A stretch of DNA of 39,612 nt from Deinococcus indicus (lineage in GTDB: Bacteria > Deinococcota > Deinococci > Deinococcales > Deinococcaceae), in the NCBI RefSeq assembly GCF_002198095.1, contig NZ_NHMK01000004.1, forward strand, positions 1-39,612. Direction: 5' to 3'. A program made the position numbers and the translations under genes. Of this stretch, positions 1-10,438 are shown piece after piece. The first letter of the stretch is position 1; each line of letters opens with the position of its first letter. The notes beneath the pieces were generated by a model that saw nothing but the letters and a program-made list of their open reading frames with translations, did not search any database and was not told the DNA's origin.

Positions 1-62
1 GCCAGAAGTGCAAGTACAGCAATGTACTCAGCTGACTGGTGCTCATCAGTCGAGGTCTTGAC
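1..62 (+). rRNA. rrl: 23S ribosomal RNA, 3' end (partial)
   Basis: The first about 62 bases resemble the last bases of bacterial 23S rRNA: an AAGTGCAAGTACAGCAATGT-like stretch, then CAGCTGACTGGTGCTCATCA and the closing GGTCTTGACC. It is followed in order by a 5S gene and a tRNA, the normal rRNA operon order. The gene is cut by the window edge and its exact 3' end is uncertain by a few bases. Confidence 0.85.
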
Positions 63-186
63 CATCACCCGCCATCATCCCGCAACCCCCCAGGGGGTTG
101 CACACGAAGTACCCCGCTCCTTCACGCCTCGTCTTGCATCACTCACCCCACCCCTTTTTCCGGGCGTGAGTTCATGACAAACCAAG

Positions 187-312
<126 letters not shown>

Positions 313-347
313 CTTATACACGCACCGCTGCCTACGGGCAGCGTCAC

Positions 348-424
<77 letters not shown>

Positions 425-426
425 AA

Positions 427-463
427 CCCCCCCCACCTCCAACGAGTGTGGGGGGCTTTCTTA
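427..463 (+). terminator. Rho-independent terminator of the rRNA/tRNA-Gly operon
   Basis: A C-tract ending in CCAC pairs with GTGGGGGG, with a short CTCCAACGAG-type loop and then CTTTCTT. The position directly after tRNA-Gly fits termination of the rRNA operon. Confidence 0.75.
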
Positions 464-514
464 TGCGCCCCTGTTATGTGGCCGTTGTCGTGGTGCCCCG
501 CCGACTCGGGGCCA

Positions 515-560
515 AAGAGAAGGAGGTCACCCCATTTCCGGCGGTGACCTCCTTCTTGTT
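515..560. terminator. Bidirectional hairpin terminator between convergent rRNA operon and tRNA-Leu
   Basis: A perfect 13-bp inverted repeat, GAAGGAGGTCACC (519-531) with GGTGACCTCCTTC (543-555), has an 11-nt loop. T-rich sequence follows on the plus strand and AGAGAA (T-rich on the minus strand) precedes it. It sits between the rRNA operon reading in from the left and tRNA-Leu reading in from the right, so it probably works for both. Confidence 0.8.
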
Positions 561-570
561 ATCCTGCCTG

Positions 571-656
<86 letters not shown>

Positions 657-749
657 CCATCCGCCCAGGGTGCGGCGCCAGAGGCAGACCGTTCCCAGGA
701 ACCCGCGCATTATAGATCACCGACAGCCCCACACACGCACATTCCCCGC

Positions 750-1493
750 TCAGCGCGGCGCTCCCTGGAGGGGGCCGTCACGGCGCAGGCGACCGTTCAG
801 CACCCGCCACTGCTTACGCCCGTAGGCGTACACCGGGTGGGTCCACTGCCCGCCCACCGTACCTTCCCGCAGGGCGTCCAGCAGCTGCTGGGGCGTCTCG
901 ATGCGGCGGAACGGCGTTTCCACCCACGCCTCCCCGATGTCGCGCAGGGTGTGAGCGTCGCTGCCGCCCGACATGGGCAGCCCCCGCCCCTGCGCCCAGG
1001 TGGCCGCCACGCGGTTCCAGTGCGGACGGGACAACCGGGAGTTGAACGTCTCGACGATATCCACCTCGTGGGCGATCCGGACGGTCGCCTCGGGCCGCAG
1101 GCGGTAGCGCTTGAAAGGATCGAACCCGTGCTGCAACAGCACCAGCCCGCCCTGCTCGCGGATGGCGCGCACCGTGTCCTCCGGGGACAGCTGCGGCGGA
1201 ATGCGCTCCGAGAGGAACAAGCCGATCAGCTCGCCCTCGCTGGTCGTGACCTCCTCGCCCGCGATGACGCTCAGGCGGTCATCCAGACCCAGATCCCGCA
1301 CCATTCTCTGCAATTCCGGGCCGCCGCGCTGCTGGTCGTGGTCCGTCACGGCAATCACGCGGGTGTTCGTGCGGAGCATCCACCCCGGAATGTCCCGCAG
1401 TGGCGTGCGGCAGTCATGACTGACCTCCGTGTGCAGGTGCAGGTCCATCCGCATGACCTGCACGCCCTCGCGCCACACCACGTTGTTCGACAT
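750..1493 (-). CDS. PHP-domain phosphoesterase
   Basis: A 247-residue protein of the polymerase-and-histidinol-phosphatase (PHP) family, metal-dependent phosphoesterases. Near the N-terminus DLHLHTEVSHD gives the HxH metal motif, AVTDHD gives the second motif, LLQHGFDPF gives a mid-protein His, and GGSDAH gives the SDAH metal motif. I start at the ATG of MSNNVVW because it lies 8 nt after the stop of the lipid kinase and has a GGGGGA sequence in front; a later ATG (MRMDLHLH) is possible. It forms a tight two-gene unit with the kinase upstream. The substrate cannot be told; relatives act on nucleotides, histidinol phosphate or nucleoside phosphates. Confidence 0.85.
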   Translation of the reverse strand: MSNNVVWREGVQVMRMDLHLHTEVSHDCRTPLRDIPGWMLRTNTRVIAVTDHDQQRGGPELQRMVRDLGLDDRLSVIAGEEVTTSEGELIGLFLSERIPPQLSPEDTVRAIREQGGLVLLQHGFDPFKRYRLRPEATVRIAHEVDIVETFNSRLSRPHWNRVAATWAQGRGLPMSGGSDAHTLRDIGEAWVETPFRRIETPQQLLDALREGTVGGQWTHPVYAYGRKQWRVLNGRLRRDGPLQGAPR

Positions 1494-1501
1494 TCCCCCG
1501 C

Positions 1502-2440
1502 TCACGCGCCCCCCACCGGCACCAGTACCGACAGCGCCCCCGCCCACACCTCGATCCGCACCCGGCCCGACGCGCCCTGTACCGGCGGCCGCACCTCCGC
1601 ATCCACATGGAAGGCCTGCCCCACGTACGGAATCTCAATCACGCCCGCCCGGTCCACCTGCACGCTCTCCAGGCCCGTGAACTCATCCCGCGCCAGCGCC
1701 GCCAGGTACGCCAGCAGCCCCTCGCGCGCACCCGCATCGATCCGCACCACGTCCAGCTGCCCGTCACCCGGATCGGCCCGCGTCGCCAGCCGGAGCCTCG
1801 GCCCGGTCGCGTTCGTGTTCATGACCTCCAGCAGCGCCAGCGGCACCTCCGGCACCGGCACGCCATCCACGCACAACGCCACGGGCGGCGGATCGAAGTG
1901 CGTCAGGGTGGCCGTCAGCGCCTGCACGGCCCGCAGCGGACTCTTGCCGGACTCCGGGTCGTACTCGGCCAGCACGTCCGCGAACGCCCCGCACCCGCAC
2001 GCCTCCAGGAACAGGTCCTGGCCCCACGGCGCCTCCACGCGCCCCAGATCGAACGGCCGCACGCCCGCGCCCGCATACCCGGCGATCACGTCCAGCGGCT
2101 CGCCCTGCACGCCCAGCGTCCGCGCCACGTTGTTCGCCGTGCCCAGGGGAATCACGCCCAGCGTCACCCCCTCACGGCCCGCCAGACGCAACGCCGCCGC
2201 CCGCACCGTCCCGTCCCCGCCCGCCACGAACACCGCGCCCTGAGCGTCCGCCAGCGCCGCGTCCAGGTCCGCCTCGCACGCCGTACTGCGGTACACCGGC
2301 GAGAACCCGATTCCCTCCAGCGCCGCCACCAGATCATCCGGCGTGCAGTGCTCACTGCCGCCCGCTCCCGCATTGAAAATCAGGGTCGCGCCCCGCCGCC
2401 CGGACGGCGCGGGACTCACCCCGGAACTCAAGACTGTCAT
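1502..2440 (-). CDS. Diacylglycerol kinase / YegS-type lipid kinase
   Basis: A 312-residue protein with the DAGK catalytic fold. FNAGAGG near residue 22 is the nucleotide-binding start, GGDGTVR is the family's GGDGT signature, and PLGTANNVARTLG is the second conserved motif. The family phosphorylates diacylglycerol or related lipids at the membrane. The start ATG has TACAGT at 2447-2452, only 6 nt upstream, so the mRNA is probably leaderless; a longer reading frame upstream would run through this promoter. The downstream PHP gene follows by 8 nt. The lipid substrate is not known. Confidence 0.88.
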   Translation of the reverse strand: MTVLSSGVSPAPSGRRGATLIFNAGAGGSEHCTPDDLVAALEGIGFSPVYRSTACEADLDAALADAQGAVFVAGGDGTVRAAALRLAGREGVTLGVIPLGTANNVARTLGVQGEPLDVIAGYAGAGVRPFDLGRVEAPWGQDLFLEACGCGAFADVLAEYDPESGKSPLRAVQALTATLTHFDPPPVALCVDGVPVPEVPLALLEVMNTNATGPRLRLATRADPGDGQLDVVRIDAGAREGLLAYLAALARDEFTGLESVQVDRAGVIEIPYVGQAFHVDAEVRPPVQGASGRVRIEVWAGALSVLVPVGGA

Positions 2441-2529
2441 GCGGCAACTGTACCCACTGCCACACCCCGCCGCCTTGAACAAACCCAGAGACGCCGCGCC
2501 CACCACCCCGGCCCGGCGTACCCTGGGGT

Positions 2530-2667
2530 ATGAACCGTCAGACGTGGCTGAAGTGGCTGCTGGGCAGCCTGACCGTCCTCACCCTCGCCGGATGCGCGCC
2601 CGGCGGGAACGACACGGACGACGAAGACACCCGCATCGAGCAGAACGACGAAGACGACGACGACTGA
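2530..2667 (+). CDS. Tiny acidic lipoprotein (45 aa)
   Basis: A short reading frame with a clear lipoprotein signal: MNRQTWLKWLLGS, then a hydrophobic stretch ending in the lipobox LAGC (Cys at about residue 22). The mature part is only about 24 residues and very acidic, ending in repeated Asp/Glu. TACCCT at 2519-2524 lies 5 nt before the ATG, the leaderless pattern seen for other genes here, and a terminator hairpin follows 25 nt after the stop. Predicted to be anchored at the membrane surface. No function can be inferred; the acidic tail could bind cations. Confidence 0.72.
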   Translation: MNRQTWLKWLLGSLTVLTLAGCAPGGNDTDDEDTRIEQNDEDDDD

Positions 2668-2689
2668 ACCCGACCGGCACAACCACTTA

Positions 2690-2730
2690 CGGAAGCGACG
2701 CCAGCCCAGACCGGGTAGCGTCGCTTCTCC
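2690..2730. terminator. Hairpin terminator between convergent genes
   Basis: GAAGCGACGC (2692-2701) pairs perfectly with GCGTCGCTTC (2718-2727), with a 16-nt loop and then TCCTT. It separates the tiny lipoprotein gene (plus) from the small membrane protein gene (minus), so it can serve both. Confidence 0.7.
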
Positions 2731-2731
2731 T

Positions 2732-3073
2732 TCACTCCTGTCGCTCGCCCCGCTGTTCCCGCAGGGCCGCCCAGTCCTCGAACGCCAGCGCCGGCAGCAG
2801 CGCGAAACTCCCCACGAACAGGCTCGCCACTGCCGCCGGGACGCGCACGGGCGTCCGGCCATTCACCAGCAGGTACAGCGACCCCAGCGTGCTGAGCGCC
2901 CCGATGTCCATGAACATCACGCGCGTGAACGAGCTGCGGCGCAGGCTCTCGCGTGTGCCCAGTTCCCCCGGACGCCGCCGCCCGAACACCGCCGTCAGGA
3001 CCAGCATCAGCAGCAGCGACAGGAACAGACGAATCCGGGCAGGGGAGGGGCGGGCGTAATCGGAGAGAGGCAT
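2732..3073 (-). CDS. Small membrane protein, function unknown
   Basis: A 113-residue protein with an N-terminal hydrophobic helix (FLSLLLMLVLTAVFG), a basic loop (GRRRPGELGTRESLRRS), and two further hydrophobic segments around MDIGALSTLGSLYLLV and AAVASLFVGSFALLPAL. About three membrane passes are expected, with a charged C-terminal tail. TAGGCT (minus strand, 3080-3085) lies 6 nt upstream of the ATG, so a leaderless transcript is likely. I do not recognise a family. Confidence 0.75.
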   Translation of the reverse strand: MPLSDYARPSPARIRLFLSLLLMLVLTAVFGRRRPGELGTRESLRRSSFTRVMFMDIGALSTLGSLYLLVNGRTPVRVPAAVASLFVGSFALLPALAFEDWAALREQRGERQE

Positions 3074-3123
3074 ACCGGCAGCCTACCCGCCCCACCCCTG
3101 CAAGAGCGTGCGCTTTATTGCGG

Positions 3124-3912
3124 CTAGAACAGGTGACGCACCCGCCACGCCTCGTTGAGAGAGGTGGGCGCGTACTTGATAACGCCAACCGTCCTGGTCG
3201 GGTCAGTCCTTGAAACGAATTCGGGAGGACCAGCCCACTCACGTCGGTCCAGCAGACCGTAAAACTGAGGAGACTTGCCCTTCCGGACATGGATTTTGAT
3301 GGACTGCTCGTGACCTTCCCACCCGCCGCCGTACGACGAACTGACCGGGAAAGCCTGCCAGAAAACCCATCTACCCGGACCATAGCGGAAGAGGTACAGA
3401 TCGGTGAGCATCATTTCCCCAGGCGTGCAATCAAGAGTGAATGCCAACTCACGCAGACCATTCTGATCCATATCGCGCAACGAATAACCTTGACCGACCC
3501 GGCAGAATTCGGCATCAGTCGCTGGCTCCACGAGATCAGCCGTCAGGCCCTTCGCGCCGCTCAGGACGAACAGCAGCACGGGCGGCTCGGCCTCCGAGAC
3601 ACTGAACACCGTCAGGCGTTCCAGCGTCCCCGAACGGAACGGCGCGGAGATCGTGAACAACACCGTTTTCAGGCTGACCCCCTGACTGTACGGCCACTTC
3701 CGCTTCAGGTCCTGCACTTCGGGCCGGGCGTTCAGCGTGCGGGCCAGGGTAGTCACGGCCTGCTGATCGGTGGCGCTGAGTGCCGCGCTGGGCATCTTGA
3801 CCAGCGGATCATGCACCAGCGGCAGCTTCTGCACGTCCGCCACCGTCTGCGCGTCGCCCGTGGACAGCACAAGGGACAGCAGCAACCCACCAAGCAACCG
3901 GAACGGAGTCAT
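3124..3912 (-). CDS. Secreted protein of unknown function
   Basis: A 262-residue protein. The chosen ATG gives MTPFRLLGGLLLSLVLSTG, a typical signal peptide with likely cleavage near DAQ, so it is probably exported. TACCTT (minus strand, 3919-3924) lies 6 nt upstream, supporting this start over a longer frame. The mature part has two Cys (FCRVGQGYS and LDCTPGEMM) that may form a disulfide, and a YSLRDMDQNGLREL segment that looks like a Ca-binding DxDxNG loop. No enzyme motif is visible. Confidence 0.75.
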   Translation of the reverse strand: MTPFRLLGGLLLSLVLSTGDAQTVADVQKLPLVHDPLVKMPSAALSATDQQAVTTLARTLNARPEVQDLKRKWPYSQGVSLKTVLFTISAPFRSGTLERLTVFSVSEAEPPVLLFVLSGAKGLTADLVEPATDAEFCRVGQGYSLRDMDQNGLRELAFTLDCTPGEMMLTDLYLFRYGPGRWVFWQAFPVSSSYGGGWEGHEQSIKIHVRKGKSPQFYGLLDRREWAGPPEFVSRTDPTRTVGVIKYAPTSLNEAWRVRHLF

Positions 3913-4031
3913 ACCCGGAAGGTAGCGCTTCCCTGCCGGGCGTATTGCCGCAGGCTCCTGCTTCGGATAAGCGAGGACGGTCAGGTGTGATTTCCTGACC
4001 GCCACGCTGGGATACTGTTTTGTCTCCTACC

Positions 4032-7070
<3,039 letters not shown>

Positions 7071-7195
7071 GGTGCGTCTCCTTGCGGGTGGGGGGGGTGG
7101 GGGAATCACAGCATGAAGCCGCCGCCGGCCCGGTGGGGGCCGTGGGGTCGGGCTGCGGTGGTGGCCGGTGAAGTGGGCCGTTCCTGAGATGGCTG

Positions 7196-7224
7196 ACTGT
7201 AGCACCCGCCCGCAGGACGTACAA
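7196..7224 (-). promoter_or_regulatory. Probable nrdJ promoter
   Basis: On the minus strand, TTGTAC (7219-7224) and TACAGT (7196-7201) are spaced by exactly 17 bp and point towards nrdJ. This predicts a leader of about 120 nt. A second possible pair, TTGTAC (7251-7256) with TACAAG, also spaced 17 bp, lies just upstream. Inferred from consensus only. Confidence 0.5.
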
Positions 7225-7234
7225 GCACTTGTAC
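7219..7234. promoter_or_regulatory. 16-bp palindrome over the nrdJ -35 box; candidate NrdR operator
   Basis: GTACAAG-CA-CTTGTAC has perfect 7-bp arms, and a further GTACAAG half-site starts 32 bp away at 7251, about three helical turns. NrdR boxes are typically paired 16-bp palindromes spaced about three turns, with ACA...TGT ends, which this resembles. The core does not match the usual AT-rich NrdR consensus, so the assignment is an inference. Confidence 0.4.
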
Positions 7235-7356
7235 CTGCATTCGATTTAAGGTACAAGATGCTGCGAAAAACCGCCCCATGAAGGGCAGCTAAAGCCCCTG
7301 TGGGACGCAGGAAACCACCCCCCGACCGCGCCGCCGGGGAGCAGCGGACCGGGTCA

Positions 7357-7514
7357 TACGGACTCCGATTGAATGGGCTGCAAAGCCCGCCCGGTCCGAG
7401 CGGATGCGACTCGTAGAGCTGCCCCGCAGAGCAGGAGAGAAACGCCTCTCCGGACGTGGAGCTGGCAGGGGCGGTGACGTTCCGGATTGTTGGCGAAACA
7501 AACGGCAGTCCGTA
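7357..7514 (+). repeat. TACGG-ended inverted-repeat element, copy 1 (158 bp)
   Basis: Starts TACGGACTCCGATTGAATGG and ends AACGGCAGTCCGTA, so the ends are inverted repeats, and it is flanked by TCA on both sides (7354-7356 and 7515-7517). It shares long blocks with copies at 22903, 23040, 29867 and 33530, including GGGCTGCAAAGCCC, GAGAGAAACG and TTGTTGGCGAAACAAACGG. It has no coding capacity and looks like a small non-autonomous mobile repeat. The right-hand TCA is the gpsA stop codon. Confidence 0.85.
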
Positions 7515-8501
7515 TCAGTCGAGGCGTTCGGGTTTCGCGTCCCGCGTCATCAGTTCCGCCAGGGCCGCCTGCGGTGTCCACGCGCCCGCCGCGACCTGCG
7601 CGACCGCCCGCACGATCGGCAGGTCCACCCCCTGCGCCTGCGCCCAGGCGTCCAGCAGGCCCGCCGTGCGCAGGCCCTCCACGACCTTCCCGCCCTGGCC
7701 GGGATGCTCGCCCAGCGCGATCGCCTCGCCCGCCGCGCGGTTGCGGCTGTGGCGACTCGTGGCGGTCGTGACCAGATCCCCCAGACCGCTCAGGCCGTAC
7801 ACCGTGTCCTCCTGGCCGCCCACGGCCCGCAGGTACCGGTCCATCTCGCGCAGCCCGCGCGTAATCAGCGCCGCCTTGGCGTTGTCGCCCAGCCGCAGGC
7901 CATCCACCATGCCCGCCGCGAGCGCCACCACGTTCTTCAGCACGCCGCCCAGCTCCACGCCCGTCTCGTCGGAACTGGTGTACACCCGCAGCGCCGGGGT
8001 CATCAGGGCCGCCTGCACCTCCTGCGCGAACGCCACGTCCCGACTGGCGACGACCGTCGCGGCCGGCAGGCCCCGCCCGATCTCCTCGGCGTGATTCGGG
8101 CCGCTCAGGACCGCCACCCGCCCGAAACCCAGCCCGCGCGCCAGGACCGTCAACTGACCCCCGTTCGGCCCCAGCCCCTTGGCGCACAGCACCACGCCCA
8201 GCCCACGCGGCAGTTCCGCCAGCAGGTCCGGCACGCCCACACTCGGCACGACGACCAGCGCGAACGCCGCCCCCTGCACCGCCCCCGCGAGGTCCGGCGT
8301 GACCCGCAGCGGCGCGGGCAACGCCACGCCCGGCAGGTACTCCGCGTTCACCCGCTCACGGTCCAGCTGGGCCGCGAACGCCTCGCGCCTCGCCCACAGC
8401 GTCACCGGGCCGTTGCGCGCCGCGTTCACCGCCAGCGCCGTCCCCCAGCCCCCCGCGCCCAGCACCGGCAGGCCCTGTACTGACAGTCCCGGCACGCTCA
8501 C
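7515..8501 (-). CDS. gpsA: Glycerol-3-phosphate dehydrogenase [NAD(P)+]
   Basis: A 328-residue cytoplasmic enzyme that makes sn-glycerol-3-phosphate from dihydroxyacetone phosphate for phospholipid synthesis. The N-terminal [10 protein letters not shown] is the NAD-binding GxGxxG motif, CAKGLG and [10 protein letters not shown] are family motifs, [14 protein letters not shown] carries the catalytic Lys, and [17 protein letters not shown] is the conserved C-terminal segment. The start is the GTG overlapping the TGA of the methyltransferase (GTGA), so the two are translationally coupled. Its TGA stop is exactly the TCA flanking repeat copy 1. Length is normal for the family. Confidence 0.95.
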   Translation of the reverse strand: MSVPGLSVQGLPVLGAGGWGTALAVNAARNGPVTLWARREAFAAQLDRERVNAEYLPGVALPAPLRVTPDLAGAVQGAAFALVVVPSVGVPDLLAELPRGLGVVLCAKGLGPNGGQLTVLARGLGFGRVAVLSGPNHAEEIGRGLPAATVVASRDVAFAQEVQAALMTPALRVYTSSDETGVELGGVLKNVVALAAGMVDGLRLGDNAKAALITRGLREMDRYLRAVGGQEDTVYGLSGLGDLVTTATSRHSRNRAAGEAIALGEHPGQGGKVVEGLRTAGLLDAWAQAQGVDLPIVRAVAQVAAGAWTPQAALAELMTRDAKPERLD

Positions 8502-9247
8502 TCGCTCCCCGCCCAGGCGAACACCCACACGCGCGGCGCGTCCGGTTCCGGCGGCGCGTAATCCGGGTACTCCACGATCTCCCACCGCGCGAAGCCCGCC
8601 GCCGCCAGCAGCGGTTCCAGGTCCGCCGGGTCGTACCCGCGCTCCCGGTGCGTCTCCACGAACTCCAGTTCACCTACCCGGCAGAACGCCTGCACCACCC
8701 CCAGGTCCGCCTCCGCGTCATGGTGATGCGACCAGTGGTAATGCACCTCGCCCCCGTCCGCCAGCGGCGCCAGACCCTCGATGGCGTCCCCCTCCCACAA
8801 CTCCCGCACGCCCACGCGCGTGTTCACGTCGAACGCGAACAGCCCGCCCGGCTGCAGGTGCGCCCGAGCCCGCCCCAACGCCGCACCCAGATCCTCCGGC
8901 GTCAGCAGGTTGTTCAGACTGTCGAACACGCACGTCACCAGCGAGAACCGCTCCGGCAGCGCGAACGACCGCAGGTCCCCCTGCACGAACGGCACGCCCG
9001 GCAGCCGCGACCGCGCCTCGCGCAGCATCTCCTCACTGAAATCCAGGCCCGTCACGTCAAGACCCGCCGCCCGCAACTCCCGCGTGAACCCGCCCGTCCC
9101 GCACGCCAGATCCAGCGCGCCCCCCGACCCATCCAGACCCCCGTCCCGCGCGAACGTCAGCACGAAGTCCGCCCAGTGGTCGTACTCCACATCCGCCATG
9201 ATCGCGTCGTACACGGCGGCTAACGCTGTAAACGGCTGCCTCTGCAT
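8498..9247 (-). CDS. Class I SAM-dependent methyltransferase
   Basis: A 249-residue protein with a Rossmann-fold SAM site. [14 protein letters not shown] (about residues 45-58) is motif [12 protein letters not shown] is motif [10 protein letters not shown] motif III and [10 protein letters not shown] motif IV. The substrate cannot be told. TATACT (minus strand, 9255-9260) lies 7 nt before the ATG, so a leaderless transcript is likely. It is the first gene of a two-gene unit with gpsA, with a GTGA overlap. Confidence 0.88.
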   Translation of the reverse strand: MQRQPFTALAAVYDAIMADVEYDHWADFVLTFARDGGLDGSGGALDLACGTGGFTRELRAAGLDVTGLDFSEEMLREARSRLPGVPFVQGDLRSFALPERFSLVTCVFDSLNNLLTPEDLGAALGRARAHLQPGGLFAFDVNTRVGVRELWEGDAIEGLAPLADGGEVHYHWSHHHDAEADLGVVQAFCRVGELEFVETHRERGYDPADLEPLLAAAGFARWEIVEYPDYAPPEPDAPRVWVFAWAGSE

Positions 9248-9379
9248 GCCCGCGAGTATAGGCCCCCGCCCGACCCCTCAGGCCGCCGGGCATGAGAAGG
9301 GGCGCAAGAAAGCCCGCCTACCCCACCCCACGCCGCCCGCGTTACCGTGCAGCCACCACAGCCCCCGGAGGAACCCACC

Positions 9380-9844
9380 ATGAACACCCAGTTGCTTGCC
9401 GCCGCCGCCCTCGGCACCCTGACCCTCAGCGCCTGCACCCTCGCCGGCAACCCCGTCCGCAAGGACGTCACCGGACAGCTGCGCGGCTTCACCGCCGACC
9501 AGAACATCCGCCTCGCCATCGTCGGGTACAACGGCGGCCAGTACACCGCCGACGGCACCCAGGGCCAGATCATCGACCGTTTCCTGACCGGCGGGTACGC
9601 CCTCGACCTGCCCAGCAACGTCCCCTACGGCTACTACCGCGTCATCGTGTTCCGCGACGCCAACAACAACAGCCGCTACGACGCCGGCGACACCGTTCTC
9701 AGCAAGGACAACGGCAAACGCCTCGTCCTCGCCCAGCGCGACAACCAGTTCCTCGCCGGAACAAAAACCGGCTGGAACCTCGCCGACGGTCAGGGAGGCG
9801 TGCAGACCACCCTCCTGAACAACTACGACCTCGAAGCGCAGTAA
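9380..9844 (+). CDS. Lipoprotein with a Ca-binding-like loop, function unknown
   Basis: A 154-residue protein. The signal MNTQLLAAAALGTLTLSACT has a lipobox-like LSAC (Cys about residue 19). The mature part includes FRDANNNSRYDAGDTVL, which resembles an EF-hand or dockerin Ca-binding loop with Asp/Asn spacing. The ATG is preceded by GGAGGA with 7-8 nt spacing, which fixes the start and shows this transcript has a leader, unlike many neighbours. A strong terminator follows. Likely an exported, membrane-anchored protein; no enzymatic role is visible. Confidence 0.8.
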   Translation: MNTQLLAAAALGTLTLSACTLAGNPVRKDVTGQLRGFTADQNIRLAIVGYNGGQYTADGTQGQIIDRFLTGGYALDLPSNVPYGYYRVIVFRDANNNSRYDAGDTVLSKDNGKRLVLAQRDNQFLAGTKTGWNLADGQGGVQTTLLNNYDLEAQ

Positions 9845-9858
9845 CGACGCAAGGCATG

Positions 9859-9895
9859 AAAGAGGGGAGACCACGCGGCCTCCCCTCTTTTTTTA
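9859..9895. terminator. Strong bidirectional Rho-independent terminator
   Basis: AAAGAGGGGAG pairs with CTCCCCTCTTT around an ACCACGCGGC loop, followed by TTTTT on the plus strand and, on the minus strand, by TTTC at the other side. It sits between the convergent lipoprotein and DUF1802 genes. The TAA stop of the minus gene lies in the T-tract. Confidence 0.88.
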
Positions 9896-10438
9896 TGCCA
9901 GCACCTGCTCCAGCCCCAGCCGCCGCGCCTCCAGCACGTCCTCCGGCACCACCGGCTCCCCGACCCGCACCGTCACGTCCTCCAGCGGCACCCAGCTCAC
10001 GCACCCCAGCATCCCCGCTGACTCAGGCAGCACCAGCGGCTCCAGCAGCGGCCGCACCCGCAACAGCAACGCATGCACCCACGGCCGGTTCCGGTAGTGA
10101 AAGCGCCGCTCGATCGCCGCACCCGTCAACGCCTGCAGAGGCTCCAACCTGAGTGCCCTGTCCAGCGACTCGACCTTATGCATCGCCACTACTTCCGCCA
10201 GCGCCGGAAACCCGATCACGCCCGGCTGCGGATCATCCCGCAGCAGCGACTGGTACTGCGGCTGAAGCTCTGCCGGATTCTGATGCAGGAACGTCGGATA
10301 CAGCAGGAACGACCGGTGCTCCACCTCGAAGCCATCATGCGTCTCCATGATCCCACCCTTCCGGATCAACAAAGACAGGGTGCCCTGGGTCAGGAGGCGG
10401 GACTGAGTATCCCATTCTTTAAGAGCGGAGAAGGTCAT
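9893..10438 (-). CDS. DUF1802 family protein
   Basis: A 181-residue protein I assign to the DUF1802 family. Family-like features are the N-terminal ALKEWDTQSRLLTQGTLSLL, GFEVEHRSFLLYPTFLHQ, and FHYRNRPWVHALLLRV in the second half. The function is unknown. The ATG overlaps the TGA of the upstream ligase gene (ATGA), and TACAGT (minus strand, 10445-10450) also lies 6 nt upstream, so it may be both coupled and independently transcribed from a leaderless promoter. Its base composition is GC-rich like the chromosome, unlike the gene upstream. Confidence 0.75.
   Translation of the reverse strand: MTFSALKEWDTQSRLLTQGTLSLLIRKGGIMETHDGFEVEHRSFLLYPTFLHQNPAELQPQYQSLLRDDPQPGVIGFPALAEVVAMHKVESLDRALRLEPLQALTGAAIERRFHYRNRPWVHALLLRVRPLLEPLVLPESAGMLGCVSWVPLEDVTVRVGEPVVPEDVLEARRLGLEQVLA

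Noticed and set aside
7071..7200. Cobalamin riboswitch before the B12-dependent reductase
   Set aside because: No GCCACTG B12-box or typical paired elements were seen in the leader on the minus strand.
7357..7514. Insertion sequence with transposase in the repeat elements
   Set aside because: All copies are 158 bp or shorter and have no coding capacity; they can only be non-autonomous repeats.
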